From Alphaproteobacteria bacterium (GTDB lineage Bacteria; Pseudomonadota; Alphaproteobacteria; SHVW01), in NCBI GenBank assembly GCA_016869645.1, contig VGDO01000030.1, forward strand, positions 1 through 39,107: DNA of 39,107 bases, in the 5' to 3' direction. Shown here piece by piece: positions 1 to 8,928 of the stretch. The notes below the pieces were generated by a model. The model was not told the DNA's origin. It saw only the letters and a list, made by a program, of their open reading frames with translations, and searched no databases. The translations under genes were made by a program, and so were the position numbers. The number at the start of each line of letters is the position of its first letter. The first letter of the stretch is position 1.

Positions 1-2
1 AC

Positions 3-833
3 GGCAAGCCCGTGACGGCCGACGACGTCGTCTTCTCCTTCGAGGCGCCGGCCATGGGCGACAAGTCGCCCATGTACAAGCCGTTCGTCGCCGACATCGC
101 GTCGGTCACCAAGACCGGCGATAGCGCGGTACGCTTCAAGCTCAAGGGGCCCAACGCCTCCTTCCTCACTTCGTCGATCGCCAAGATCAACCTGATCCCC
201 AAGCACATCTGGGAACCGGTGATGAAGGACCTGATGGGCAAGCCGGAAAATGCCGAGGCGCTCAAGGAGCCGTCCCATGTCGGCTCGGGTCCGTTCAAGA
301 TGGCGCGCTGGCGGCCGGCCGAGGAGATCGTGCTCGACCGCTTCGCCGACCACTGGGCCGCACCCAAGATCAACCGCTGGATCCTGCGCATCGTGCCCAA
401 CGCCGAGGCGACCATGGGCATGCTCCGGCGCGGCGAGCTGAACTTCCTGGGCTTCTACGGCGGCGATCCCGAAGTGCTGACCAAGCTGTCGACCGACAGT
501 CCGAACATCGTCGTGGCCTCCACGGTCGACATCGGCTTCGAGTTCCTCGGCTTCAACCAGCGCCGGCCTCCCTTCAATGACGCCGCCTTCCGGCGCGCGC
601 TGTCGGCGGCGATCGACCGCAACTTGATGGTCGCCGCGGCGTGGAACGGCTTCGCGGTGACCGCCAACAGCCATGTCTCGCCGGCGCTGCCCTACTGGCA
701 CAATCCGGCGGTCGACAAACCGGTGACCGGTCTGCCGCAGGCGCGCAAAATTCTGCAGGATGCCGGCTACCGCGTGTCGGGCGGCAAGCTCTTCTACCCG
801 GCGGGCAAGAAAGAGGAATTGAAGACGGAGTAG
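3..833 (+). CDS. ABC transporter solute-binding protein, family 5 (5' end outside window)
   Basis: This is the C-terminal part of a periplasmic binding protein for peptides or related compounds (SBP_bac_5, DppA/OppA type). The reading frame is open to the left edge, and the first visible residues (GKPVTADDVVFSFE) are the family hallmark normally found about 100 residues in. The visible part includes the conserved AFRRALSAAIDRN segment. It captures substrate for the permeases and ATPases that follow (1028-4898). Oddly, the protein stops soon after the DAGYR segment, where family members usually continue for 100 or more residues that complete lobe I. It may be a short variant or a C-terminally truncated protein. 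The ligand cannot be inferred from the sequence. Confidence 0.85.
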   Translation, partial: GKPVTADDVVFSFEAPAMGDKSPMYKPFVADIASVTKTGDSAVRFKLKGPNASFLTSSIAKINLIPKHIWEPVMKDLMGKPENAEALKEPSHVGSGPFKMARWRPAEEIVLDRFADHWAAPKINRWILRIVPNAEATMGMLRRGELNFLGFYGGDPEVLTKLSTDSPNIVVASTVDIGFEFLGFNQRRPPFNDAAFRRALSAAIDRNLMVAAAWNGFAVTANSHVSPALPYWHNPAVDKPVTGLPQARKILQDAGYRVSGGKLFYPAGKKEELKTE

Positions 834-887
834 CTGTAGCGTTCGCACGCACGCCGGCGGTGGCTTCGCTTAGACAAACCCGCCAAG

Positions 888-1006
888 CATCACCCTCCCC
901 TGCCGAAGGCGGGAGAGGGCAGGGTGGGGGCCCTTGCGGTGATGGGCGCTCGACCCTTCGGGCCCCCTCCCCGACCCTCCCCCGCCTGCGGCGAGGGAGG
1001 GAGTTC
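888..1006. repeat. REP-like palindromic repeat, family A copy 1
   Basis: This spacer between the binding protein and the first permease holds GC-rich inverted segments. The 38-nt stretch at 969-1006 recurs with one mismatch at 6905-6942. The left half (about 890-925) pairs partly with the right half, so it can fold as a hairpin. Such elements are usually dispersed intergenic repeats; here one may also tune expression of the permease genes relative to the binding protein. Confidence 0.7.
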
Positions 1007-1027
1007 TAAAGCGCCGCGGTACAAGCC

Positions 1028-2005
1028 ATGCGCCTCCTCCTCGAGCGCCTGCTGCACACGCTGCTCGTCGTCTGGGCGGTGGTCACGATCCTGTTCCTGA
1101 TGTTCCGGCTGATGCCGGGCTCGCCGCTCGCCGCCTATCTGCACGACAATCTGAGCGAGGAGCAGCAGAACCTGATCCTGCAGCAGTTCGGCCTCGACCG
1201 GCCGTTGTGGGAGCAATACTTCATCTATCTCGGCAATCTGCTGCAGGGCGAGCTCGGCGTGTCGTTCTTCCAGCGCCGGCCCGTGCTCGACGTGCTGCTC
1301 GCAGTCTTTCCTAACACGATCGTGCTGACCTTGAGCTCGCTGATCGTCGCCTATGTCTTCGGCGTGCTCGCCGGCGCCTATCTCGCCTGGCGGCGCAACA
1401 GCGTGATCGAGCGTGCCGCCGTGCCGGCCGTGCTGGCGATCCGCGCCGCGCCCGAGTTCTGGATCGGCATGGTGCTGCTCGCCATCTTCAGCTTCGAGCT
1501 GGGCTGGCTGCCCTCGGGCGGCGCCAACAGCCCGGGCATGTTCTACGACAGCGAGATCGACCGTTTCCTGTCGCTCGACTTCCTGCGTCACCTGATCCTG
1601 CCGGTGCTGACGCTCGCTCTCTACCTCCAGGGCCTGCCGCTGCTGCTCATGCGCTCGAACATGCTCGAGGTGATGCATGACGAGTTCGTCACCATGGCGC
1701 GCATGAAGGGCCTGTCGGAATGGTCGATCGTGATCCGCCACGCCGCGCGCAACGCGCTGCTGCCGGTGCTGACCGCGTTCGCGCTGGGCGTCGGCGTCTC
1801 GGTCGGCGGCAATGTCGTGGTCGAGATCGTGTTCAGCTGGCCGGGCATCGGCCGCCTGCTGGTCAACGCGGTGGCGACACTCGACTACCCGCTGGCGCAG
1901 GGCGCGTTCCTGTTGATCGCCCTCGTGCTGATCTTCATGAATTTCGTAGCCGACATGCTCTACAGCATGCTCGACCCGCGCGTAAGCCATGCCCGCGTCG
2001 CTTGA
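1028..2005 (+). CDS. ABC transporter permease, DppB/OppB type
   Basis: This 325-aa inner-membrane permease is the first of two that form the channel of a peptide/nickel-type importer. The N-terminus (RLLHTLLVVWAVVTILFLMF) is the typical first membrane helix followed by the LMPGSP motif. The EFVTMARMKGLSEWSIVIRH segment is the EAA loop that contacts the ATPases. The length is normal for the family. It overlaps the next permease by 17 nt, which implies translational coupling. Substrate specificity is unknown, but the operon also encodes a peptidase-like protein and hydantoinase/oxoprolinase-like subunits. Confidence 0.93.
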   Translation: MRLLLERLLHTLLVVWAVVTILFLMFRLMPGSPLAAYLHDNLSEEQQNLILQQFGLDRPLWEQYFIYLGNLLQGELGVSFFQRRPVLDVLLAVFPNTIVLTLSSLIVAYVFGVLAGAYLAWRRNSVIERAAVPAVLAIRAAPEFWIGMVLLAIFSFELGWLPSGGANSPGMFYDSEIDRFLSLDFLRHLILPVLTLALYLQGLPLLLMRSNMLEVMHDEFVTMARMKGLSEWSIVIRHAARNALLPVLTAFALGVGVSVGGNVVVEIVFSWPGIGRLLVNAVATLDYPLAQGAFLLIALVLIFMNFVADMLYSMLDPRVSHARVA

Positions 2006-2924
2006 GCCCGCAACCCTGCCGCGTCCGACGCCCGCGCTGTGGCCGCGCCTGGTGCGCGCGGTCGGCAGGGCGATTGCGCGCGCGGCGGCCCAGCTCCGGC
2101 GCGACGGCTTCGCGCTGGCCGGCGTCACGATCTACACGGTCTTCGCGGTGGTGGCCCTGCTCGCCGACGTGCTCGCGACCCACGACCCGATGGAGATCCT
2201 GTTCTTGCCGACCGGCAAGCTCGCGGCCAACATCAGGCCGGGGGCTGATTTCCTGCTCGGGACCACCAATCTCGGCCGCGACATCTATTCGCAGCTCATC
2301 CACGGCACGCGCAGCGCGCTGCTGGTCGGCCTGAGCGCGGCCGTCGTCGTCGCGAGCCTCGGCACGGTCGTGGGCCTGGTCTCGGGCTATTTCGGCGGCC
2401 GCATCGACATGGTGATGATGCGCTTTGCCGACGTGGCGCTGTCGCTGCCCTTCCTGCCTTTCGTCATCGTGCTGATCGGCTTCCTCGGCGCCAGCATCAA
2501 CATCATCATCATGGCCGTCGCGCTTCTGCTCTGGCCCAATACGGCGCGCGTCATCCGCAGCCAGGTGCTGAGCCTGCGCGAGCGCGCCTATGTCGAGGCG
2601 GCGCGCGTCACCGGCGCCAGCACCTGGCGCATCATGTTCGTGCACATCGCGCCGAACATCCTGCCGCTGTCCTTCCTCTACGGCTCGATCGCCATCGGCT
2701 GGGCGATCCTGACCGAGGCGAGCGTGTCTTTCCTGGGATTCGGCTCGGCCAATGTCGTGTCCTGGGGCTACATGCTGCAGGACGCGTTCGCGTCCCAGGC
2801 CCTGTCGCGCGGCCACTTCAACTGGTTCATCCCGCCCGGCCTGTGCATCGTCCTCGTCGTCGTCGCCGGCTTCTTCATCAGCCGCGGCTACGAAGAGATC
2901 TTCTTCCCCAAATTGAGAGACTAA
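1989..2924 (+). CDS. ABC transporter permease, DppC/OppC type
   Basis: This 311-aa second permease of the importer has a long cytoplasmic N-terminus and a first membrane helix around residues 40-65. It also has the DppC-type motif GTTNLGRDIYSQLIHGTR and an EAA loop (YVEAARVTGASTWRIMFVHI). It starts inside the end of the preceding permease and stops 4 nt before the GTG of the first ATPase, so the transport genes form one transcription unit. Confidence 0.93.
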   Translation: MPASLEPATLPRPTPALWPRLVRAVGRAIARAAAQLRRDGFALAGVTIYTVFAVVALLADVLATHDPMEILFLPTGKLAANIRPGADFLLGTTNLGRDIYSQLIHGTRSALLVGLSAAVVVASLGTVVGLVSGYFGGRIDMVMMRFADVALSLPFLPFVIVLIGFLGASINIIIMAVALLLWPNTARVIRSQVLSLRERAYVEAARVTGASTWRIMFVHIAPNILPLSFLYGSIAIGWAILTEASVSFLGFGSANVVSWGYMLQDAFASQALSRGHFNWFIPPGLCIVLVVVAGFFISRGYEEIFFPKLRD

Positions 2925-2928
2925 GAGC

Positions 2929-3933
2929 GTGGCGCTGCTGTCGATCCGCGATCTGCGCGTCCACTACCGCACGCCGCGCGGCGTCACGCGCGCGGTCGAC
3001 GGCGCGAGCTTCGAGGTGCCGGAGGGGCAGATCGTCGGACTGGTCGGCGAATCCGGCTGCGGCAAGACCACGGCCGCGCGTGCGATCACCGGCGTCATGC
3101 CCGCCAATGCGCGCTTCGCCGGCGGCAGCATCGCCTATCGCGGCGAGGACCTGCTGACGGCGCCCGATCGGCGCGTCAAGGAGCTGCGCTGGCGCGACAT
3201 CGCCTTCATACCACAGAGCGCGATGAACTCGCTCGACCCGGTCTATCGCGTCGGCGCCCAGCTGCGCGAGGTGCTGATCGAGCGCGGCGGCATGGACCGA
3301 GCGCGCGCGACCACGCGCGCGGCCGAACTCTTCGACATGGTCGGGCTCGACCAGGGGCGGCTCGACGACTACCCGCACCAGTTCTCGGGCGGCATGCGCC
3401 AGCGCGCCGCGATTGCGCTGGCTCTCGCGCTCAACCCGAGCCTGGTCATCGCCGACGAGCCGGTGACGGCGCTCGACGTCATCGTGCAGCGCCAGGTGCT
3501 CGACACGATCAAGTCGCTGCAGCGCCGCTTCAATCTGTCGGTCATCCTGGTCACCCACGACATCAGCGTGGTCGCCTATGTCGCCGACCAGGTCGTGGTC
3601 ATGTATGCCGGCCACGTCATCGAGCAGGGCCCGGCGCGCGCCGTGCTGGCCGAGCCCAATCATCCCTATACGATGGGCCTCTACAACGCCTTTCCCGATC
3701 TGACCTCGGCGGTCTCGAGCCTGGTGCCGATCGAGGGCAGCCCGCCCGACCTGTCACAGGAGCTGACCGGCTGCCGTTTCGCGCCGCGCTGTCCCTTCGT
3801 GATCGAGCCATGCCGGTCGGGCGCGATTCCCGATCAGGGAAACGACGGGCGCAGTGCCGCCTGTTTGCGCGCAGCCGAGGCCGTCGAGCTGCGCCGCCTT
3901 GCCCGCGTACCGAGCACATGGCTGCACTCCTAG
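2929..3933 (+). CDS. ABC transporter ATP-binding protein, DppD/OppD type
   Basis: This 334-aa ATPase energises import. It shows Walker A (GESGCGKTT), the ABC signature (FSGGMRQR), Walker B (LVIADEP) and the H-loop (VTHD). The C-terminal oligopeptide/dipeptide extension contains the cysteine cluster CRFAPRCPFVIEPC, which in this family can bind an iron-sulfur centre. The start is GTG, placed 4 nt after the permease stop. The end overlaps the start of the second ATPase by 16 nt. Confidence 0.93.
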   Translation: MALLSIRDLRVHYRTPRGVTRAVDGASFEVPEGQIVGLVGESGCGKTTAARAITGVMPANARFAGGSIAYRGEDLLTAPDRRVKELRWRDIAFIPQSAMNSLDPVYRVGAQLREVLIERGGMDRARATTRAAELFDMVGLDQGRLDDYPHQFSGGMRQRAAIALALALNPSLVIADEPVTALDVIVQRQVLDTIKSLQRRFNLSVILVTHDISVVAYVADQVVVMYAGHVIEQGPARAVLAEPNHPYTMGLYNAFPDLTSAVSSLVPIEGSPPDLSQELTGCRFAPRCPFVIEPCRSGAIPDQGNDGRSAACLRAAEAVELRRLARVPSTWLHS

Positions 3934-4898
3934 AAGCCGACGATGTCGTCAAGCACTTCCCGGTCAAGCGCTCGCTCGGCGAGATCGCGACCGGGCGGCA
4001 CCCGGCGGTGCACGCCGTCGACGGCATCAGCTTCGCCATCGAATCGGGCGAAAGCGTCGGATTGCTGGGCGAATCAGGCTGCGGCAAGACCACGACCGGC
4101 CGGCTGCTGCTGCGCCTGGCCGTACCCACCGCTGGCACGATCCGTTTCGACGGGCAGGACATCGGCACGCTCGCGGGTGACGACCTCGCGACGTTCCGGC
4201 GGCGCGCCCAGCTCGTCTTCCAGAATCCATTCGAGGCGCTCAACCCGCGCTTCACGGTGCTGCGCGCCATCGCCGAGCCGCTGGTCAATGCCGGCGTACC
4301 GCGTGCCGACCACCAGGCGCGCGTCGTCGAGGCGATGCGCCGCGTCAACCTTGCCGATGTCGACCAGCACCTCGACAAGTATCCGCACCAGATGTCGGGC
4401 GGTCAGCTCCAGCGCGTCGTGCTGGCGCGCGCCCTGGTGCTCGAGCCGATCTTCCTGGTCGCCGACGAGCCGGTCTCGATGCTCGATGTCAGCGTGCGCG
4501 CCGGCATCCTCAATCTGATGCGCGACGTGCGACAGGCCATGGGGCTGACCGCTGTCTACATCTCGCACGACCTCGCGCTCGTGCGTTACGTGTGCGACCG
4601 CACGCTGGTCATGTATCTCGGCAAGGTGGTCGAGGACGGGCCGACCGAAGAGGTCATACGCCTCCCGCAACACCCGTACACACAGGCGCTGGTCAAGGCC
4701 GTGCCCGTGCCCCATGTCGACCAGTCGCACGAGCCGTTGCCGATCAAAGGGAACGTGCCCGACGCCAAGAACCCGCCGTCGGGCTGCCGCTTCCGCGACC
4801 GCTGCCCGCATGCCATGGCGCGCTGCGCCAGCGAGGAGCCGCCTCTCCGCGAGGTGGCGCCGAGACGGCGCGTTGCCTGCCACCTGCTTGCGGCGTGA
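3918..4898 (+). CDS. ABC transporter ATP-binding protein, DppF/OppF type
   Basis: This 326-aa partner ATPase carries Walker A (GESGCGKTT), the Q-loop QNPFEALNPRF, the signature MSGGQLQR and Walker B (FLVADEP). The C-terminal cysteine segment (CRFRDRCPHAMARC) is also present. The ATG at 3918 was chosen because it gives the usual N-terminus (MAALLEADDVVKHFPV). A longer in-frame start at 3810 would lie deep inside the preceding gene. It is the last transport gene; a repeat-containing spacer follows before the peptidase. Confidence 0.92.
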   Translation: MAALLEADDVVKHFPVKRSLGEIATGRHPAVHAVDGISFAIESGESVGLLGESGCGKTTTGRLLLRLAVPTAGTIRFDGQDIGTLAGDDLATFRRRAQLVFQNPFEALNPRFTVLRAIAEPLVNAGVPRADHQARVVEAMRRVNLADVDQHLDKYPHQMSGGQLQRVVLARALVLEPIFLVADEPVSMLDVSVRAGILNLMRDVRQAMGLTAVYISHDLALVRYVCDRTLVMYLGKVVEDGPTEEVIRLPQHPYTQALVKAVPVPHVDQSHEPLPIKGNVPDAKNPPSGCRFRDRCPHAMARCASEEPPLREVAPRRRVACHLLAA

Positions 4899-4957
4899 GG
4901 TTCGGTCGTGCTCAGAATTGGGAACGTCACCTGCTGCCGTAGTCGCTTCCCGTCACC

Positions 4958-5045
4958 CCGACCCTTTGAACCGCGAAGCGGTTCAAACCCCCAAGGAGAG
5001 GGTCTCTAATCCCTCTCCCTAGGGGAGAGGGTCGGGTGAGGGGCA
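4958..5045. repeat. Palindromic spacer repeats: perfect 10-bp hairpin plus family-A-like unit
   Basis: At 4965-4987 there is a perfect inverted repeat with 10-bp arms and a 3-nt loop (tttgaaccgc/gcggttcaaa). It is followed at about 4995-5045 by a CTCTCCC-rich palindrome resembling the arms of the larger element at 8762-8889. No run of T follows the hairpin, so it is not a classical intrinsic terminator. It separates the transport genes from the peptidase gene. Confidence 0.65.
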
Positions 5046-5095
5046 GCGTTAGACGACATGAGTGATACAAATCCAGTGTTACAGGAGCCCTGAAG

Positions 5096-6820
5096 ATGCC
5101 CGACCATATCAGCCGCATGCTCGACGACGTTTCGGCCGCCGCGCCGTGGGAGCTGGTCGAGACCTTCGCGCGCTTTCCGCGCTGGCAGGCGAACGACGTC
5201 AACCGCTCCTGCGACATGCTGGTCGAGCGCCTGACCAAGCATGGCGTGCCGGTCACCGTGCACGAGCCCGAGCTGCACCTGTCGGTGCCCCATGAGGCCT
5301 CGGTCACGATCGACGGCAAGGTGCATCGCGCCAAGCCGCCCGCCTACGGCAAGAGCGTGCCCGGCGGCGTCGAGGGCGAAATCGTCTACATTCCCGGCAA
5401 GATCTCCAAGAGCATTTCCACACTGATGCAGAAGAACGCCGACGCGGGCGCGATCACACCCGAGCGGGTCGGCGGCAAGTTCGCGGTCTCCGAGGGCTTC
5501 GCCTTTCCGCAGAAGATGCACGAGCTGGAGCAGGCCGGGTGCGCCGGCATCATCGCGGTCAATCCCGGCGAGGACATCCATTGGGGCATCTGCACCTCGA
5601 TCTGGGGCACACCCGATCTCGACGATCTGCCGCGCAAGCCCAAGATACCCGTGATTGCCGTCAACAACCCGACCGGCAGGAAGCTCATCGAGCTCGCCGG
5701 TACGGGCAAGAAGGTCACGATCAAGAGCCGCCTCGAGGAGGGCTGGTTCAGGCAGAAGCTCCCCGTGGTCGACATCAAGGGCAAGGAGGAGCCGGAGAAA
5801 TTCGTGCTGCTGCACGGCCACTACGATTCCTGGGATGTCGGCGTCGGCGACAATGCGACCGGCAACGCGACCTTGCTCGAGATCGCGCGCGTGCTGTGGA
5901 AGCACCGCGGCACCCTCAAGCGCAGTGTGCGCGTCGCCTGGTGGCCCGGCCATTCGACCGGGCGCTACGCCGGCAGCACCTGGTTCGCCGACGCCTTCGC
6001 CATCGATCTCGACGAGAATTGCGTGCTGCAGGTCAATTGCGACTCGCCGGGCTGCCGCTGGGCGACCGAGTTCAAGGACATCTCCTGGATGTCCGAGGCC
6101 GAGGGCTTCGCCCAGAAGGTCATCAAGGAGGTGACCGGCCAGCCCTCCCATGGCGAGCGGCCGCATCGGGCCGGCGACTACTCGTTCAACAACATCGGCA
6201 TCTCCAGCGCCTTCATGCTGAGCTCGACCATGCCCGACGCGCTGCGCGAGCAGAAGGGCTATTACGCGGTCGGCGGCTGCGGCGGCAACATCGCGTGGCA
6301 TACCGAGAACGACACGATCGAGATCGCCGACAAGGACATCATGGTGCGCGACATCAAGGTCTATCTCGCGACCGTGGCCGGTGCCGCCGATGCCGAGATC
6401 CTGCCGCTCGACTGGCGCGCGACCGCGCGCGAATTCCAGGGCACGATCGACAAGTACCAGAAGGCGGCCGGCAACCATTTCGATCTCGGGCCGGCGAAGC
6501 GGGCCGCCGAGGCGCTGGCCGCGACGCTGGAGGAGTTCTACGGCGCTGTCGCGCGCGGCAAGGTCGAGGCGAAGCGTGCCAACAATGCGATCGCGCGACT
6601 GGCGCGCACGCTGGTGCCGATCAACTTCACGCGCGAGGCGCGCTTCCGCCACGATCCGGCGACGCCGGTGCCGCCGCTGCCGACACTGGCAACCGCGACC
6701 GAGCTCGCGCAGCACACCGGCAGCACGCGCGGCTTCGCCTTGACCCAGCTCACGCGCGGGCAGAACCGCTTCGTCGCCGCCTGTCGCGAGGCCGAGCGCG
6801 AGGTGCGCGCGGCGATGTAG
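5096..6820 (+). CDS. M28-family peptidase homologue with PA-type insert and altered catalytic signature
   Basis: This 574-aa protein is related to zinc aminopeptidases of family M28. The start is supported by AGGAG at 5082-5086. Residues about 60-200 look like a protease-associated domain. The metal-site pattern begins at H242 (HYDSW) with D252-N253 (GDNATG), and a C-terminal His is at H402 (WHTENDT). Where M28 enzymes have a Glu-Glu pair (GEExGLxGS), this protein has H286-S287 in PGHSTGRYAGS. The general base and one metal ligand are therefore replaced, so either the chemistry is altered or the protein is not a classical peptidase. No signal peptide is visible, so it is probably cytoplasmic and acts on what the ABC importer brings in. 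The region after residue 440 is helical and family-specific. Confidence 0.85.
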   Translation: MPDHISRMLDDVSAAAPWELVETFARFPRWQANDVNRSCDMLVERLTKHGVPVTVHEPELHLSVPHEASVTIDGKVHRAKPPAYGKSVPGGVEGEIVYIPGKISKSISTLMQKNADAGAITPERVGGKFAVSEGFAFPQKMHELEQAGCAGIIAVNPGEDIHWGICTSIWGTPDLDDLPRKPKIPVIAVNNPTGRKLIELAGTGKKVTIKSRLEEGWFRQKLPVVDIKGKEEPEKFVLLHGHYDSWDVGVGDNATGNATLLEIARVLWKHRGTLKRSVRVAWWPGHSTGRYAGSTWFADAFAIDLDENCVLQVNCDSPGCRWATEFKDISWMSEAEGFAQKVIKEVTGQPSHGERPHRAGDYSFNNIGISSAFMLSSTMPDALREQKGYYAVGGCGGNIAWHTENDTIEIADKDIMVRDIKVYLATVAGAADAEILPLDWRATAREFQGTIDKYQKAAGNHFDLGPAKRAAEALAATLEEFYGAVARGKVEAKRANNAIARLARTLVPINFTREARFRHDPATPVPPLPTLATATELAQHTGSTRGFALTQLTRGQNRFVAACREAEREVRAAM

Positions 6821-6847
6821 TTTTGTCTTCCTCCCATGCGCGCAGCG

Positions 6848-6942
6848 CGGGGGAGGATCGGGGTAGGGGCCCGAAGCGGCAAGCGCCACCCGCAAGGGCC
6901 CCTACCCCGACCCTCCCCCGCCTTCGGCGAGGGAGGGAGTTC
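6848..6942. repeat. REP-like palindromic repeat, family A copy 2
   Basis: This spacer hairpin lies between the peptidase homologue and the first hyuB. The arm GGGGTAGGGGCCC (near 6860) pairs with GGGCCCCTACCCC (near 6895-6908). The right part, 6905-6942, matches 969-1006 with a single difference, showing that both are copies of one dispersed element. Confidence 0.7.
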
Positions 6943-6959
6943 ATCGCTGGCAGATTGTC

Positions 6960-8747
6960 ATGACCAACCCCACTCCCTCCACAAGCTGCGACCCGGTCAC
7001 CCTCGAGATCGTCAAGGGCGCCTTGCGCTCGATGCAGGCGGAGATGGAGGCGGTGCTCGGGCGCACGGCCATGTCGGCCTTCATCAAGGAGAAGAAGGAC
7101 TTCTTCGTCGCGCTGTTCGATGCCGAAGGCAAGCTCGTGCTGGGATCGAGCCTGCCGGCCTTCGGCGACATCATGACGCCGATCTTCAAGCGCTTTGCGC
7201 CCGACACGATGCAGCCAGGCGACCTCTACTGGTACAACGACTGCTACGGCTCGGACGGTGCGGTGTCGCACTCGCCCGACCAGGTTTTCGCGGCACCGGT
7301 TTTCGCCGAGGGCCGGCTCTCGGCCTTCTCGCAGTCCTGGGCGCATTTCAACGACATCGGCGGCATGCGGCCGGGATCTCTGTCGCCCGACGCGACCGAC
7401 ATCTTCCAGGAAGGCATCATCATTCCGCCGATCCGGCTGATGCGCGGCGGCAGATGGAATGACGAGGCGCTGCGCATCTTCCTGCGCAATTCGCGCTTCC
7501 CCGACCAGTCCAAGGGCGACGTGCGCGCGTCGGTCGCCGCGGTGCGGCTCGGCGAGCGGCGCATGATCGAGCTGTTCGAGCGATTCGGGCGTGTCCGCGT
7601 GCTTGATGCCCTCGCGCAGTCGATGGACGAGACCTGCCGCTTCGTGCGCACACGTCTCGCCACGACCTTCAAGCCTGGTACCTACCGCTTCACCGAGCTG
7701 CTCGACACCGACGGACACGGCAATGGCCCGTTCCGCATCCGTCTCAAGCTCGATGCGATGGCCGACCGCCTGGTGCTCGACGCACGCGAGACCGACGACC
7801 AGGCGCGCGGTCCGGTCAACTTCATCATGAACGCCGACGTGCCGAAGATGATGCTGGGGCAGTATTTGCTGTCGGACAATCCGGGCGTGCTGACCAACCA
7901 TGGCGCACTCCAGGCGCTCGACGAGGTGCTGACGAGGCCGGGCAGCCTGCTCAAGCCGAACTTTCCCGCTCCCCTCGGCCAGCGCGGCATCACGCTGATC
8001 CGCGTGCTGACCGCCTGCCAGGGCCTGGTCAATGTCGCGACCGGCGGAAACGGCATGGCATCAAGTGCGGTCTATGTCATCTATTACCTGCGCGGGCGCG
8101 ACCCGCGCACCGACGACACCTTCCTGCTGACCGACGGGATCGCAGTCGGCTATGGCGCGCGATCCTTCGCCGACGGCATCGACGCGGTCTACCTCGTCGC
8201 CAACGAGAACTACCCGGCCGAATTCCTCGACATGGAGTACCCGGTGCGGCTCAGGCGCTACGGCATTTTCCGAGACTCAGGCGGGCCCGGACGCTGGCGC
8301 GGCGGCTGCGGCGTGGTGCGCGAGCTCGAAGTGCTGGCCAAGGAGACCATGCTGTCGAACCGGATCGACGGCGTCGACAATCCGCCCTGGGGTGTCAATG
8401 GCGGCCGCGCCGGCAGGCCGGGCCGTTGCGTGCTCAATCCGGACACGCCGCAGGAGCGCGTGCTGCCGCCGCTCGCCGATGGCACCATCGTGCGCGCGGG
8501 CGACGTGATCCGCCTCGAGACTGGCGGCGGCGGCGGCTGGGGCCATCCCTTCGACCGCGAGGCGGAACTGGTGCGCGCCGATGTGCTGGGCGGCTTCGTC
8601 AGCCCTGAGAGCGCGCGGGAAGACTATGGCGTGGTGCTCGTTGGCGAGGAATGTGAGATCGACGAGACGGCGACGGCGAAGCTGCGTGCCAAGCGACCGC
8701 CGACCAAGGCATTTCACCGTCACGACTATCACGACGTGTTGACATGA
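6960..8747 (+). CDS. hyuB: Hydantoinase/oxoprolinase subunit B (HyuB family), copy 1
   Basis: This 595-aa protein belongs to the HyuB/5-oxoprolinase B family, which together with HyuA subunits performs ATP-dependent opening of hydantoins, 5-oxoproline or related rings. The N-terminus (DPVTLEIVKGALRSMQAEME followed by the GRTAMSAFIKEKKDF block) is diagnostic. So are the central DLYWYNDCYGSDGAVSHSPD block and the C-terminal TGGGGGWGHPFDRE glycine motif. No clear Shine-Dalgarno precedes the ATG. A closely related paralogue lies immediately downstream and an HyuA subunit follows, so the probable enzyme is HyuA plus two non-identical HyuB chains. The true substrate is unknown. Confidence 0.9.
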   Translation: MTNPTPSTSCDPVTLEIVKGALRSMQAEMEAVLGRTAMSAFIKEKKDFFVALFDAEGKLVLGSSLPAFGDIMTPIFKRFAPDTMQPGDLYWYNDCYGSDGAVSHSPDQVFAAPVFAEGRLSAFSQSWAHFNDIGGMRPGSLSPDATDIFQEGIIIPPIRLMRGGRWNDEALRIFLRNSRFPDQSKGDVRASVAAVRLGERRMIELFERFGRVRVLDALAQSMDETCRFVRTRLATTFKPGTYRFTELLDTDGHGNGPFRIRLKLDAMADRLVLDARETDDQARGPVNFIMNADVPKMMLGQYLLSDNPGVLTNHGALQALDEVLTRPGSLLKPNFPAPLGQRGITLIRVLTACQGLVNVATGGNGMASSAVYVIYYLRGRDPRTDDTFLLTDGIAVGYGARSFADGIDAVYLVANENYPAEFLDMEYPVRLRRYGIFRDSGGPGRWRGGCGVVRELEVLAKETMLSNRIDGVDNPPWGVNGGRAGRPGRCVLNPDTPQERVLPPLADGTIVRAGDVIRLETGGGGGWGHPFDREAELVRADVLGGFVSPESAREDYGVVLVGEECEIDETATAKLRAKRPPTKAFHRHDYHDVLT

Positions 8748-8761
8748 CTCGCTTCATCCAG

Positions 8762-8889
8762 CGCTTCCCCTCACCCGGCGCGCTATCGCGCGCCACCCTC
8801 TCCCCCAAGGAGAGGGTTCATTGGCGCACTCCATCAACCCCTCTCCTTGGGGGAGAGGGGTGGCGCGAAGCGCCGGGCGAGGGGAAGCG
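8762..8889. repeat. 128-nt near-perfect inverted repeat between the hyuB paralogues
   Basis: The outer arms 8762-8781 and 8870-8889 are reverse complements with one mismatch. Inner arms (about 8788-8820 and 8835-8868, rich in CTCTCCCCC/GGGGGAGAG) also pair. The whole spacer can therefore form one long hairpin in RNA, or a cruciform in DNA. It fills the gap between the two hyuB genes and ends 40 nt before the second start codon. It probably belongs to a dispersed palindrome family and may stabilise or attenuate the upstream mRNA. Confidence 0.8.
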
Positions 8890-8928
8890 TTCAAAGCAGC
8901 AGGTCATGTTGCCAGGGATGCGCATACG

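Noticed and set aside
890..2128. A 412-codon open frame on the minus strand
   Set aside because: It is antisense to the first permease and the repeat spacer, and its translation is low complexity (EQ-, H- and D-rich).
4965..4987. Hairpin as an intrinsic terminator after the ABC genes
   Set aside because: No T-run follows, and the hairpin is embedded in repeat DNA, so it is reported only as a repeat.
5006..6895. A 629-codon open frame on the minus strand
   Set aside because: It is the antisense shadow of the M28 homologue in high-GC DNA, with histidine-, aspartate- and arginine-rich content and no recognisable motif.
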